A DNA stretch of 64,000 bases from Pseudobutyrivibrio ruminis DSM 9787. Its GTDB lineage: Bacteria > Bacillota > Clostridia > Lachnospirales > Lachnospiraceae. Of this stretch, positions 16,727 through 25,251 are shown in pieces. The position numbers were made by a program, and so were the translations under genes. The DNA lies in the NCBI RefSeq assembly GCF_900218035.1, contig NZ_OBMR01000003.1, positions 248,001 to 312,000 of the forward strand, in the 5' to 3' direction. The notes under the pieces were generated by a model. The model did not search any database. It was not told where the DNA came from and worked only from the letters and a program-made list of their open reading frames with translations. The number at the start of each line of letters is the position of its first letter. Positions within the stretch are counted from its first letter, which is position 1.

Positions 16727-18727
16727 ATGAGAAATAAGTATCCACACATTTTTGAACCACTTACAATTCGTCGTATGACACTTAAGAATCGTATCATGAT
16801 GACACCAATGGGAACTAACTACGGTGATCAGAATGGCGAGATGACATTTGTTCATATTGATTACTATGAGCAGAGAGCTAAGGGTGGTACAGGATTATTA
16901 ATGGTTGAAAATGCTAGTGTCTTTTCACCACAGGGTTCTAATGGTACAACCCAGCTTCGAATCGATCATGACAATTTCATTCCACGTTTGTATTACTTTA
17001 CAGAGAGAATGCATAAGCATGGCGCTTGTGTAGGTATTCAGATTAACCACGCTGGTGCATCAGCTGTTTCTGCTCGTACAGGAGAGCAGCCTGTATCTGC
17101 ATCAGATATCCCTTCAAAGGCAGGCGGAGAGATTCCACGTCCGCTTGAGAAGGAAGAAATCTACAATATTGTAAAGAAATATGGTGAGGCAGCAAAGCGT
17201 GCACAGACAGCCGGTTTTGACTGTGTTGAAATTCATGCTGGTCACTCATATCTTTTGAGCCAGTTCCTTTCACCTACTACTAACAAGCGTACAGATGAGT
17301 TTGGCGGATCACCAGAGAATCGCGCTAGATTTACAAAGCTTGTTGTAGAAGAAGTAAGAAAGCAGGTAGGACCATTCTTCCCAATTTTTGTCCGTATTAG
17401 TGCTGATGAGTTTGTTGAGGGAGGAAACACACTAGAGGACGCAATTGAGTATTTACAGTACTTCCAGGAAGAAGTAGACGTATTTGACGTTTCTGCTGGT
17501 CTTAATAGTTCTATTCAGTTCCAGATTGATGCAAACTATCTTCCAGATGGATGGCGTTCATACATGGCAAAGGCTGTTAAGGAAAAATATGGCAAGCCAT
17601 GTGTGACAATGGGAAATATTCGTGATCCTAAGGTCGCTGAGGAAATTCTTGAAAGAGGAGATGCTGATATCATCGGTATGGGCCGTGGTCTTATCGCAGA
17701 TCCTAACTGGGTAAATAAAGTAGAGTTCAACCGTGAGGATGAGCTTCGTAAGTGTATTTCATGTAACGTAGGTTGTGCAGGCCACAGAATTGGTCTTAAC
17801 CTTCCAATTCGTTGTACAGTAAACCCAGCTGTTAACGCTAATGACGAATACTACAAGAGAAAGGTTAACAAGCCTTGCAACGTTGTAGTTATCGGTGGTG
17901 GTACAGCAGGTCTTGAAGCTGCTTGTACAGCTGCAGAGGTTGGATGTACAACATTCCTTCTTGAGAAGAAGGCAGAGCTTGGCGGTCTTTCTGTTCAGAT
18001 TTCAAAGATTCCTGACAAGAAGAGACTTGCTGATTTCCCTAAGTACATGATTAACCGTGCTAGCAAATTAAGAAATCTCTTCATATTTAAGAACAACGAT
18101 ACTACAGTTGATCAGATTAAGAGCTTGAATCCTGATATCATCGTAAATGCTACAGGTTCAAACCCTACATTACCACCTATCAAGGGATTATTAGACCTTG
18201 TTGATAAGGATGATTCAAATGTAGCTACAGTTATTAAGATGATTGAGCGTCTTGATACATATCCAGCGGATATGACAGGTAAGAAGGTTGCTGTTGTTGG
18301 TGGCGGTGCTGTAGGTCTTGATGTTATGGAATACTTCACAGAAAGAGGTGCTGAAGTTACTATCATCGAGATGTTACCTATTATTGGTAACGGACTTGAT
18401 CCAATCACAAAGTGCGATACAGCTGCAAAGATGGCTAAGTACAATGTTCGTCAGATGACAAATACAGCACTTCAGGAAGTATGCAACGACAAGTTTATCG
18501 TTAAGAATCCAGAAGGCGAAATCGAAAACATTGACTTTGATTTAGGATTCATCTGCCTTGGTATGCGCTCTAACACACCTATCATCGATGAGTTAAATAC
18601 TGCATTTGAAGACACAAATGTTGAGATTTACAATATTGGTGATTCTAAGCGTGCTCGTCGTATTATCGAAGGTACAGAAGAAGGTCGTGATATTATCAAG
18701 GTTCTTGAGAGACATGATTTTCTTTAA
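16727..18727 (+). CDS. NADH:flavin oxidoreductase / 2,4-dienoyl-CoA reductase-like enzyme
   Basis: A 666-residue flavoenzyme with the layout of 2,4-dienoyl-CoA reductase and BaiCD/BaiH. An FMN-binding old-yellow-enzyme barrel fills about residues 1-370, with IHAGHSYLLSQFLSP and RTDEFGGSPENR. A [4Fe-4S] cluster site C-x2-C-x3-C-x12-C starts at Cys343. A C-terminal FAD/NAD(P)H module has VVVIGGGTAGLEAA and a second dinucleotide motif VAVVGGGAVGLDV. Such enzymes reduce activated C=C bonds. Next to shikimate/quinate genes the substrate may be an unsaturated cyclohexene carboxylate; similar flavoenzymes sit beside shikimate dehydrogenase genes in Listeria. RBS TAGGAG precedes the ATG. Activity on shikimate derivatives is inference. 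Confidence 0.9.
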   Translation: MRNKYPHIFEPLTIRRMTLKNRIMMTPMGTNYGDQNGEMTFVHIDYYEQRAKGGTGLLMVENASVFSPQGSNGTTQLRIDHDNFIPRLYYFTERMHKHGACVGIQINHAGASAVSARTGEQPVSASDIPSKAGGEIPRPLEKEEIYNIVKKYGEAAKRAQTAGFDCVEIHAGHSYLLSQFLSPTTNKRTDEFGGSPENRARFTKLVVEEVRKQVGPFFPIFVRISADEFVEGGNTLEDAIEYLQYFQEEVDVFDVSAGLNSSIQFQIDANYLPDGWRSYMAKAVKEKYGKPCVTMGNIRDPKVAEEILERGDADIIGMGRGLIADPNWVNKVEFNREDELRKCISCNVGCAGHRIGLNLPIRCTVNPAVNANDEYYKRKVNKPCNVVVIGGGTAGLEAACTAAEVGCTTFLLEKKAELGGLSVQISKIPDKKRLADFPKYMINRASKLRNLFIFKNNDTTVDQIKSLNPDIIVNATGSNPTLPPIKGLLDLVDKDDSNVATVIKMIERLDTYPADMTGKKVAVVGGGAVGLDVMEYFTERGAEVTIIEMLPIIGNGLDPITKCDTAAKMAKYNVRQMTNTALQEVCNDKFIVKNPEGEIENIDFDLGFICLGMRSNTPIIDELNTAFEDTNVEIYNIGDSKRARRIIEGTEEGRDIIKVLERHDFL

Positions 18728-18766
18728 GATTTAACTTCCTTATTAATTTAATCTAAAATTTATTTA

Positions 18767-18807
18767 TCAGACAGAAGGAAAAAGTGGTTTCTTTCTGTCT
18801 GATTTTT
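18767..18807 (+). terminator. Terminator after the flavin reductase gene
   Basis: Fifteen-base stem TCAGACAGAAGGAAA / TTTCTTTCTGTCTGA with one G-T pair, short loop, then TTTTTT. Confidence 0.9.
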
Positions 18808-18851
18808 TAGTATGATACTATTCAAAACAAAGTATCAAAGGGGAATAAGAC

Positions 18852-19637
18852 ATGGAACAGCTCAAAATGTTAAGAGAGCATCTTGCTCAGAACGACGAAA
18901 TTATTCTTAATGCACTGCTTATGAGAAATGCCATTGTTGAGGAAATTATGGCATACAAAGAAGAGAATGGTTTACAGATTTTACAGCCAGAACAGGACGA
19001 AAAAAGAGACCGCTGGTTAGACAAGAGCTTGGAAGGGAAACGTCACGGCAAGGAAGTAAAGGACATTTACAGTTCGATTGTAAAAAATGCTAAGCGTATT
19101 CAAGCTAGACACTTGTTCAATTACAATATTGTACTTATTGGATTTATGGGAGCAGGTAAAACTACAATCTCTGATTATTTGAGCACATGCTTTGCCATGG
19201 AAGTGGTAGAGATGGATCAGGTTATTTCTGATAGAGAGGGCATGTCTATTTCTGATATTTTTGAGGTATATGGAGAAGAGCACTTCAGAAATGCCGAGAC
19301 AAACCTGTTGAAGGAAATGCAGTCAAAGCGTAATGTTGTAATTTCATGTGGTGGTGGTACACCAATGCGTGATGTAAATGTTCAGGAAATGAAGAAGAAT
19401 GGACGTGTTGTTCTTTTAACCGCAAAGCCAGAGACAATCCTTGAGAGAGTAAAGGATAGCCACGATAGACCTCTTATCGAAAATAATAAGAGCGTTGAAT
19501 TTATAGAAGAGTTGATGCTTAAAAGAAGAGAGAAATATGTTGCTGCAGCTGATATCATAATTGAAACTGATGGTAAGTCAGAGTTGGAAATTTGCGAGGA
19601 ACTTGTTAATTCTCTTTTAAAATTAGATAACGATTAA
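18852..19637 (+). CDS. Chorismate mutase (AroQ-type) - shikimate kinase fusion
   Basis: Two domains in 261 residues. Residues 1-90 resemble an AroQ chorismate mutase helix bundle: Arg8, Arg25, Lys36 and Gln84 line up with E. coli catalytic Arg11, Arg28, Lys39 and Gln88. Residues 92-261 are a shikimate kinase with Walker A GFMGAGKTT (Lys103), the shikimate-binding Asp in VEMDQVI, the CGGGTP loop and the lid Arg in DRPL. The protein would handle two non-consecutive steps, shikimate phosphorylation and chorismate-to-prephenate. RBS AAGGGGAAT precedes the ATG. It has its own upstream terminator, so it is probably transcribed separately from the reductase. Confidence 0.88.
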   Translation: MEQLKMLREHLAQNDEIILNALLMRNAIVEEIMAYKEENGLQILQPEQDEKRDRWLDKSLEGKRHGKEVKDIYSSIVKNAKRIQARHLFNYNIVLIGFMGAGKTTISDYLSTCFAMEVVEMDQVISDREGMSISDIFEVYGEEHFRNAETNLLKEMQSKRNVVISCGGGTPMRDVNVQEMKKNGRVVLLTAKPETILERVKDSHDRPLIENNKSVEFIEELMLKRREKYVAAADIIIETDGKSELEICEELVNSLLKLDND

Positions 19638-19640
19638 GAA

Positions 19641-19687
19641 AAAGCCTGAAGCTTTATCTCAATGGATAAGCTTCAGGCTTTCTGTTT
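19641..19687. terminator. Bidirectional terminator between the fusion gene and the PHP gene
   Basis: Stem AAAGCCTGAAGCTTTATC / GATAAGCTTCAGGCTTT with one bulged T; A-run on the left and T-run on the right serve both strands. It overlaps the last codons of the leftward PHP gene. Confidence 0.9.
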
Positions 19688-20463
19688 TTAAATACATAAT
19701 ATTCATGGAAGCCACAATCATTTAATAAGTCAGGTAGCTTATCAAAATCTGCAGCAACATCCTCAGGAGTATGTGCGTCGGCACCGAGTGTAATCATTTT
19801 ACCGCCCAATTCTTTGTATCTTTTGATAATAGATGGAGCAGGATTGGGAGCACCCATTCCTTTTCTGAATGCGGCAGTGTTTACCTCCAATGCCTTATCT
19901 AGCTTTATAATTTGCTGAAGGATGGCATCAATGATTTCTGCATATGGTTGATGTGTGTTGTGCTTTGTCTCCTGGTTACGTGCATATCTAAATGCGTAAT
20001 CCAAATGACCAACTGTATCAAAATTCGTAAATGCGGTAATGTTCTCAAGAATAGATTCGTAATAGCGGTTTAGCAAAGCGCTTTCTGTATCACGTTCCCA
20101 AAAGCTGTCGAAGTATGGGTCCCATTTATCCACAAGGTGAGTACTTCCTATTATGAAGTCATATGGATGAGCATTAACAGCTTCATTGCATTTATCAGCA
20201 ACATGTGGCTGAATGCCAACCTCTAGTCCATTCAATATGGTAAATTTATCAGTTGATTCCTGCTTGGCAAGTTTGTGCAGGGTAGGATAGTAGTTCTCTA
20301 AATCTAAATCGAAGAATCCAAACTGCTTAGGATAGTCGATATCTAAATGGTCTGTAAAAGTAATACCTAGCAGGCCTTTTGATTTTGCAGAGTTTATCAT
20401 ATCAATAGGAGAAGCGTCGGAGTCTCCTGAAAAATTACAGTGCATGTGATTGTCCCAAAACAT
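19654..20463 (-). CDS. PHP-domain phosphatase, histidinol-phosphatase (HisK/HisJ) family
   Basis: 269 residues, a PHP metal-dependent phosphoesterase. The start MFWDNHMHCNFSGDSDASP supplies the first metal ligands (H-x-H), TFTDHLDI and GLEVGIQPH the next, and the late LGADAHTPEDVA the last. This matches Bacillus HisJ-type histidinol phosphatases, but PHP enzymes are diverse and no other his genes lie here, so the substrate is uncertain. RBS AAAGGAGGC. It stands alone between the aro genes and glycolysis. Confidence 0.85.
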   Translation of the reverse strand: MFWDNHMHCNFSGDSDASPIDMINSAKSKGLLGITFTDHLDIDYPKQFGFFDLDLENYYPTLHKLAKQESTDKFTILNGLEVGIQPHVADKCNEAVNAHPYDFIIGSTHLVDKWDPYFDSFWERDTESALLNRYYESILENITAFTNFDTVGHLDYAFRYARNQETKHNTHQPYAEIIDAILQQIIKLDKALEVNTAAFRKGMGAPNPAPSIIKRYKELGGKMITLGADAHTPEDVAADFDKLPDLLNDCGFHEYYVFKNRKPEAYPLR

Positions 20464-20591
20464 TGTTGTAGCCTCCTTTGTATAAGTAACTAAATATTAA
20501 TTGATGATACTGGCAGGCGCAAGAAATATTGTTTGAAAATACAAATAATATAAGTACATTGAGAAAATTTTAACAATATTTCAATTTGGGG

Positions 20592-20618
20592 TTGAATTAT
20601 AGATTGATGTTGTATAAA
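20592..20618 (+). promoter_or_regulatory. Possible gapA promoter
   Basis: TTGAAT (20592-20597) and TATAAA (20613-20618) are 15 bases apart, shorter than ideal. No other pair in the 225-base gap fits better. Confidence 0.35.
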
Positions 20619-20688
20619 ATAAAGTGCATACGGGGCTCTTTGAGAGCTTCAAAGAAAATTTTAAAAGAATCTTTAGGAGGATTTAAAA

Positions 20689-21705
20689 ATGGCAGTAAGA
20701 GTAGCAATCAACGGTTTTGGCCGTATCGGACGTCTTGCATTCCGTCAGATGTTCGGAGCAGAAGGTTACGAAGTAGTAGCAATCAACGACTTAACTAGCC
20801 CAAAGATGTTAGCACATCTTTTAAAGTATGATTCATCACAGGGAAAGTATGAGCATGCAGATGAGGTTTCTTGCACAGATGATTCAATCATCGTTTGCGG
20901 TAAGGAAATCAAGATCTATGCATTCCCAGATGCAAACAATTGCCCATGGGGTGACCTTAAGGTTGACGTAGTTCTTGAGTGCTCAGGATTCTACACATCA
21001 AAGGAAAAGGCACAGGCTCATATCAATGCAGGTGCTAGAAAGGTTGTTATCTCTGCACCAGCAGGAAACGATCTTCCTACAATCGTTTACAATACAAACC
21101 ATGAGACACTTAAGGCTTCTGATACAATCATTTCAGCAGCTTCATGTACAACAAACTGCTTAGCACCAATGGCTGACGCACTTAACAAGTACGCTCCAAT
21201 CCAGTCTGGTATCATGGTAACAATCCACGCTTACACAGGTGATCAGATGACACTTGATGGCCCACAGAGAAAGGGTGATCTTCGTCGTTCACGTGCAGCA
21301 GCAGTTAACATCGTTCCTAACTCAACAGGTGCAGCAAAGGCTATCGGTCTTGTTATCCCAGAGCTTAACGGAAAGCTTATCGGATCTGCTCAGCGTGTTC
21401 CTACACCAACAGGTTCTACAACAATCCTTACAGCAGTTGTAAACAAGAAGGACGTTACAGTTGAGGGTATCAACGCAGCTATGAAGGCAGCAGCTAACGA
21501 GTCATTCGGTTACAACGAGGATGAAATCGTTTCTTCAGATATCGTAGGTATGAGATTTGGTTCTCTCTTCGATGCTACACAGACAATGGTTTCTAAGGTT
21601 TCTGATGATCAGTACGAAGTACAGGTTGTTTCTTGGTATGATAACGAGAACAGCTACACATCTCAGATGGTTCGTACTATTAAGTACTTCTCAGAGTTAG
21701 CATAA
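20689..21705 (+). CDS. gapA: Glyceraldehyde-3-phosphate dehydrogenase
   Basis: 338 residues, type I GAPDH, the NAD-dependent oxidation step of glycolysis. [16 protein letters not shown] is the Rossmann start and [14 protein letters not shown] contains the catalytic Cys. The strong RBS TAGGAGG and the restricted codon set (as in pgk and tpiA) indicate very high expression. It heads gapA-pgk-tpiA but is separated from pgk by a palindromic element and a strong terminator hairpin, so a large excess of gapA message over pgk is expected. Confidence 0.98.
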   Translation: MAVRVAINGFGRIGRLAFRQMFGAEGYEVVAINDLTSPKMLAHLLKYDSSQGKYEHADEVSCTDDSIIVCGKEIKIYAFPDANNCPWGDLKVDVVLECSGFYTSKEKAQAHINAGARKVVISAPAGNDLPTIVYNTNHETLKASDTIISAASCTTNCLAPMADALNKYAPIQSGIMVTIHAYTGDQMTLDGPQRKGDLRRSRAAAVNIVPNSTGAAKAIGLVIPELNGKLIGSAQRVPTPTGSTTILTAVVNKKDVTVEGINAAMKAAANESFGYNEDEIVSSDIVGMRFGSLFDATQTMVSKVSDDQYEVQVVSWYDNENSYTSQMVRTIKYFSELA

Positions 21706-21713
21706 AAATTGTC

Positions 21714-21793
21714 TATTTACTCATATGCGTCGTTGCATTTCGCTTGCAGTACTTAGTACAGCTTCGCTTATGCGCCTTGCCTATGAGCAAATA
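21714..21793. repeat. Imperfect 80-base palindrome between gapA and pgk
   Basis: TATTTACTCATA at the left pairs with TATGAGCAAATA at the right. The centre holds GTAC-TTA-GTAC. Between them TTCGCTT occurs in the same direction in both halves, and GCAT/ATGC also pair. The element ends 18 bases before the terminator hairpin. It looks like a REP-type intergenic palindrome or an mRNA 3'-end stabiliser; no second copy was seen in this window. Confidence 0.5.
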
Positions 21794-21811
21794 TCCTAAT
21801 TTTTAGGTTTC

Positions 21812-21846
21812 AACAGTCCAGTCCTATTATGGACTGGGCTGTTTTT
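21812..21846 (+). terminator. Terminator (or attenuator) between gapA and pgk
   Basis: Stem AACAGTCCAGTCC / GGACTGGGCTGTT, loop TATTAT, then TTTTT. It is 21 bases before the pgk start, with no room for an obvious promoter in between, so partial read-through is the likely way pgk is expressed. Confidence 0.85.
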
Positions 21847-21867
21847 AATTATATGGAGGATAAAATT

Positions 21868-23091
21868 ATGGCATTAAATAAGAAGACAGTAGATGACATT
21901 AATGTTAAGGGTCGTCGTGTACTTGTTCGTTGCGATTTCAACGTACCTCTTAAGGCTGGTGAAATCACAGATGATACACGTATCAAGGCAGCTCTTCCTA
22001 CAATCAACAAGCTTATTGCTGATGGTGGAAAGGTTATTCTTTGCTCACATCTTGGAAAGGTAAAGAATGGTCCTAACGAGGGCGAGTCACTTGCTCCAGT
22101 TGCAAAGCGTCTTTCAGAGAAGCTTGGTAAGGAAGTAACATTCGTTTCTGATTACAACGTAACAGGCGAAGCTGCTACAAAGGCAGTTGAGGCTATGAAG
22201 GAAGGAGATGTAGTTCTTCTTCAGAATACTCGTTTCCGTGGCGAGGAAGAGACAAAGAACGGTGAGGCATTCTCTAAGGAGCTTGCTGATCTTGCAGATG
22301 ATTATGTATGCGATGCTTTCGGTTCATCACACAGAGCTCACGCTTCTGTAGCTGGTGTTACAAAGTTCATCACAGCTAAGGGTGGTTCAAACGTAGTTGG
22401 ATACCTTATGCAGAAGGAAATCGACTTCCTTGGCAACGCTGTTGAGAATCCTGTACGTCCATTCGTAGCAATTCTTGGTGGTGCAAAGGTAGCTGATAAG
22501 CTTAACGTTATCAACAACCTTCTTGAGAAGTGTGACACACTTATCATCGGTGGTGGTATGTCTTACACATTCCAGAAGGCTATGGGTTACGAAATCGGTA
22601 AGTCACTTTGCGACGATACAAAGCTTGATTACTGTAAGGAAATGCTTGAGAAGGCTAAGAGCATGGGCAAGGAAATTCTCCTTCCACTTGATGCTGTTAC
22701 AATCGCAGGCTTCCCAGATCCAATCGACGCTCCAGTAGAGTGCGAGACATATGATACAGAGAACATGCCAGCTGACAGAGAGGGTTGCGATATCGGACCT
22801 AAGACAGTTGCTCTTTTCTCTGAGAAGGTTAAGACAGCTAAGACAGTTCTTTGGAACGGACCAATGGGTCTTTTCGAGAACCCAGCACTTGCTGTAGGTA
22901 CAGAAGCAGTTGCTAAGGCACTTGCTGAGACAGATGCTACAACAATCATCGGTGGTGGTGATTCAGCAGCAGCTGTTAACCAGATGGGATTCGCTGACAA
23001 GATGAGCCACATCTCTACAGGTGGTGGAGCATCACTTGAGTTCCTTGAGGGTAAGGAGCTTCCAGGCGTTTACGCAGCAGATGATAAATAA
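21868..23091 (+). CDS. pgk: Phosphoglycerate kinase
   Basis: About 407 residues; makes ATP from 1,3-bisphosphoglycerate. [13 protein letters not shown] is the N-terminal substrate signature, LCSHLGKVK and [12 protein letters not shown] bind 3-phosphoglycerate, and the C-terminal nucleotide domain has [11 protein letters not shown] and [11 protein letters not shown]. The start at 21868 follows TATGGAGG; an in-frame ATG upstream (21829) lies in the terminator stem. tpiA follows after 17 bases. Confidence 0.98.
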   Translation: MALNKKTVDDINVKGRRVLVRCDFNVPLKAGEITDDTRIKAALPTINKLIADGGKVILCSHLGKVKNGPNEGESLAPVAKRLSEKLGKEVTFVSDYNVTGEAATKAVEAMKEGDVVLLQNTRFRGEEETKNGEAFSKELADLADDYVCDAFGSSHRAHASVAGVTKFITAKGGSNVVGYLMQKEIDFLGNAVENPVRPFVAILGGAKVADKLNVINNLLEKCDTLIIGGGMSYTFQKAMGYEIGKSLCDDTKLDYCKEMLEKAKSMGKEILLPLDAVTIAGFPDPIDAPVECETYDTENMPADREGCDIGPKTVALFSEKVKTAKTVLWNGPMGLFENPALAVGTEAVAKALAETDATTIIGGGDSAAAVNQMGFADKMSHISTGGGASLEFLEGKELPGVYAADDK

Positions 23092-23108
23092 GAAAAGAGG
23101 AAATTAAA

Positions 23109-23855
23109 ATGGCAAGAAGAAGAATTATTGCCGGCAACTGGAAGATGAACATGACACCTTCTGAGGCTGTAAAGCTTGTTGCTGAGCTTAAGGATTTAGT
23201 AAAGAACGATGATGTAGACGTAGTATATTGCGTACCTGCAATCGATATCGTTCCTGTAGTAGAGGCTGTAAAGGGCACAAACGTAAACGTTGGTGCTGAG
23301 AACTTCTACATTGAGGATAAGGGTGCTTTCACAGGCGAGATTTCAGCTCCTATGCTTGTAGATGCTGGTGTTAAGTACGTTATCATGGGTCACTCTGAGA
23401 GACGTGACATCTTTGGTGAGAATGATATTCTTATCAACGCTAAGGTTAAGAAGGCATTTGCTGCTGGTCTTACACCAATCCTTTGCTGTGGTGAGTCACT
23501 TGCACTTCGCAAGGCTGGCACATACAAGGAGTGGATCGAGCGTCAGATTACTTGGGATCTTTCAGGCGTTACAGCTGACCAGGTAAAGAACCTTGTTATC
23601 GCTTACGAGCCAATCTGGGCTATCGGTACAGGTGAGACAGCTACAGCTGATCAGGCAGAAGAAGTTTGTGCATTCATCCGTGAGCTTATTGCTAAGCTTT
23701 ATGATGGTGCTACAGCAGAGGCTGTTCGTATTCAGTACGGCGGATCTATGAATGCTTCTAACGCAGCTGAGCTTCTTAGCAAGCCAAACATTGATGGTGG
23801 TCTTATCGGCGGTGCTTCACTTAAGCCAGACTTCGGTAAAATCGTTAATGCTTAA
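23109..23855 (+). CDS. tpiA: Triosephosphate isomerase
   Basis: 248 residues, cytosolic TIM barrel interconverting DHAP and glyceraldehyde-3-phosphate. [11 protein letters not shown] has the substrate Lys, [14 protein letters not shown] the electrophilic His, and [24 protein letters not shown] the catalytic Glu with loop 6. [16 protein letters not shown] and GGLIGGASL bind phosphate. RBS AAAGAGGAAA. It is the last gene before a terminator. Confidence 0.98.
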   Translation: MARRRIIAGNWKMNMTPSEAVKLVAELKDLVKNDDVDVVYCVPAIDIVPVVEAVKGTNVNVGAENFYIEDKGAFTGEISAPMLVDAGVKYVIMGHSERRDIFGENDILINAKVKKAFAAGLTPILCCGESLALRKAGTYKEWIERQITWDLSGVTADQVKNLVIAYEPIWAIGTGETATADQAEEVCAFIRELIAKLYDGATAEAVRIQYGGSMNASNAAELLSKPNIDGGLIGGASLKPDFGKIVNA

Positions 23856-23928
23856 TAAAATCGGGTTTTAGGAAAGACTTTGTTGAAATTGTCAATTATA
23901 AGTAGTAAAAACTCCTAAAGTTTTACAT

Positions 23929-23956
23929 GCGCACCAGTTTCTGGTGCGCTATTTTT
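23929..23956 (+). terminator. Terminator after tpiA
   Basis: Nine-base GC-rich stem GCGCACCAG / CTGGTGCGC, loop TTT, then TATTTTT. Confidence 0.92.
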
Positions 23957-24021
23957 GTTTTAAATAAGTTCATTTTATGATATAATTTGCGCTGATGGAC
24001 GTTTTGTCCTTGGAGGAATTT

Positions 24022-25251
24022 ATGAAACGAAAATTTCGTTTATACTTTATGCTAGGCCTTTGCTCACTTTCACTTATTGCCTGCGGCAAGAAAGAGGAAG
24101 AGGAAGTAGAGGATACAGTAGATACTACTGAACAGGTCGCATTTGACGACGTGGAAGTTGAGGACTACACAGTTCTTTCATATAGTGAGCTTGAAGTTCT
24201 TGCATATGAGGACGACACTGACGCACAGGTTATGCTTGGCCGTATGCTAGAGTACGGCACAGAGGATGTTAAGCAGGATTTTGCTGAGGCAATTTCCTGG
24301 TATCAAATGGCATCTGATTCAGGAAATGTTGACGGTACATGTGCACTTGGTTATTTCTATTTAACAGGCACAGGTGTTGAGCAGGATTTAGAAAAAGCAG
24401 AGGAGCTTTTTGATACTGCCATTGAGGGTGGCTCAGATAATGCTTACGTTGGCAAGGCCAGAGTTATAATGGCTTCATTACCAGAAGCATTTTTCACTGA
24501 TGAATCTGATGAGGATATCGATATCACTGACACAGAAGAATCAGAAGAAGTAGAAATATCCACAGAAGACGAAGAAAAAGCAGAAGAAGCTTACGATTAC
24601 ATATACAAGGCACAGATTGCCGGAGATATAGATGGTACATACTATCTAGGTTATGCATATGAGCATGGTATTGGCATTGCTCAGGATTACAAAAAGGCTT
24701 TTGATTACTATTCAAGAGTTACCAAATCAGACAGCACAGATTTAGCAGATCAATATGCTATCAATCTTGCGAATACAGCAGTTGGTCTTCTTTACGTAGA
24801 AGGCAATGGAGTAGAAGCAGATACAGAAAAGGCTATCGAGTATTTTACAGCTGCTTCTGACAACGGCTATGCTAAGGCTAGCTATTACCTAGGCCAGATT
24901 TATGAAAATGGCTTAGATGTAGATAGAGATTATGAAAAAGCGATGGAGTATTATCTTATCGCGGCAGATGCAGACTACGCACCAGCACTTAACCAGATTG
25001 GTTACATGTATTACAATGGATTTGGTGTAGATGTAGATTTTGCATCGGCAGTTTATTACCAAAAGCTTGCAGCATTGCAGGGTTATGCAATTGCTCAGGT
25101 TAATTTAGGTTTTCTTTATGAAAACGGGTACGGGGTTGAGAGGAATTTGGAAACAGCTTTGTCGTATTATGAAATGGCGGCTGATTCGGGTTATGAAGGC
25201 GCTATGGAGGCTGTTGTCCGAGTAAAGGCACAGATTAATGAAGAAATGTAA
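24022..25251 (+). CDS. Sel1-repeat lipoprotein
   Basis: About 409 residues. The signal peptide ends in the lipobox IACG, followed by an acidic linker rich in Glu/Asp. The rest is built of Sel1-like (TPR-type) 36-residue repeats, for example YFYLTGTGVEQDLEKAEELFDTA-like units and GQIYENGLDVDRDYEKAMEYY-like units; about seven can be counted, broken by a low-complexity acidic insert near residues 155-185. Sel1 repeats form superhelical protein-binding surfaces. Role outside the membrane is unknown. Start 24022 has TTGGAGGAA upstream. It overlaps the next gene by 14 bases. Confidence 0.88.
   Translation: MKRKFRLYFMLGLCSLSLIACGKKEEEEVEDTVDTTEQVAFDDVEVEDYTVLSYSELEVLAYEDDTDAQVMLGRMLEYGTEDVKQDFAEAISWYQMASDSGNVDGTCALGYFYLTGTGVEQDLEKAEELFDTAIEGGSDNAYVGKARVIMASLPEAFFTDESDEDIDITDTEESEEVEISTEDEEKAEEAYDYIYKAQIAGDIDGTYYLGYAYEHGIGIAQDYKKAFDYYSRVTKSDSTDLADQYAINLANTAVGLLYVEGNGVEADTEKAIEYFTAASDNGYAKASYYLGQIYENGLDVDRDYEKAMEYYLIAADADYAPALNQIGYMYYNGFGVDVDFASAVYYQKLAALQGYAIAQVNLGFLYENGYGVERNLETALSYYEMAADSGYEGAMEAVVRVKAQINEEM

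Noticed and set aside
20586-20798. Short frame across the gapA start
   Set aside because: Overlaps the gapA leader and start in another frame, no ribosome site, no recognisable sequence.
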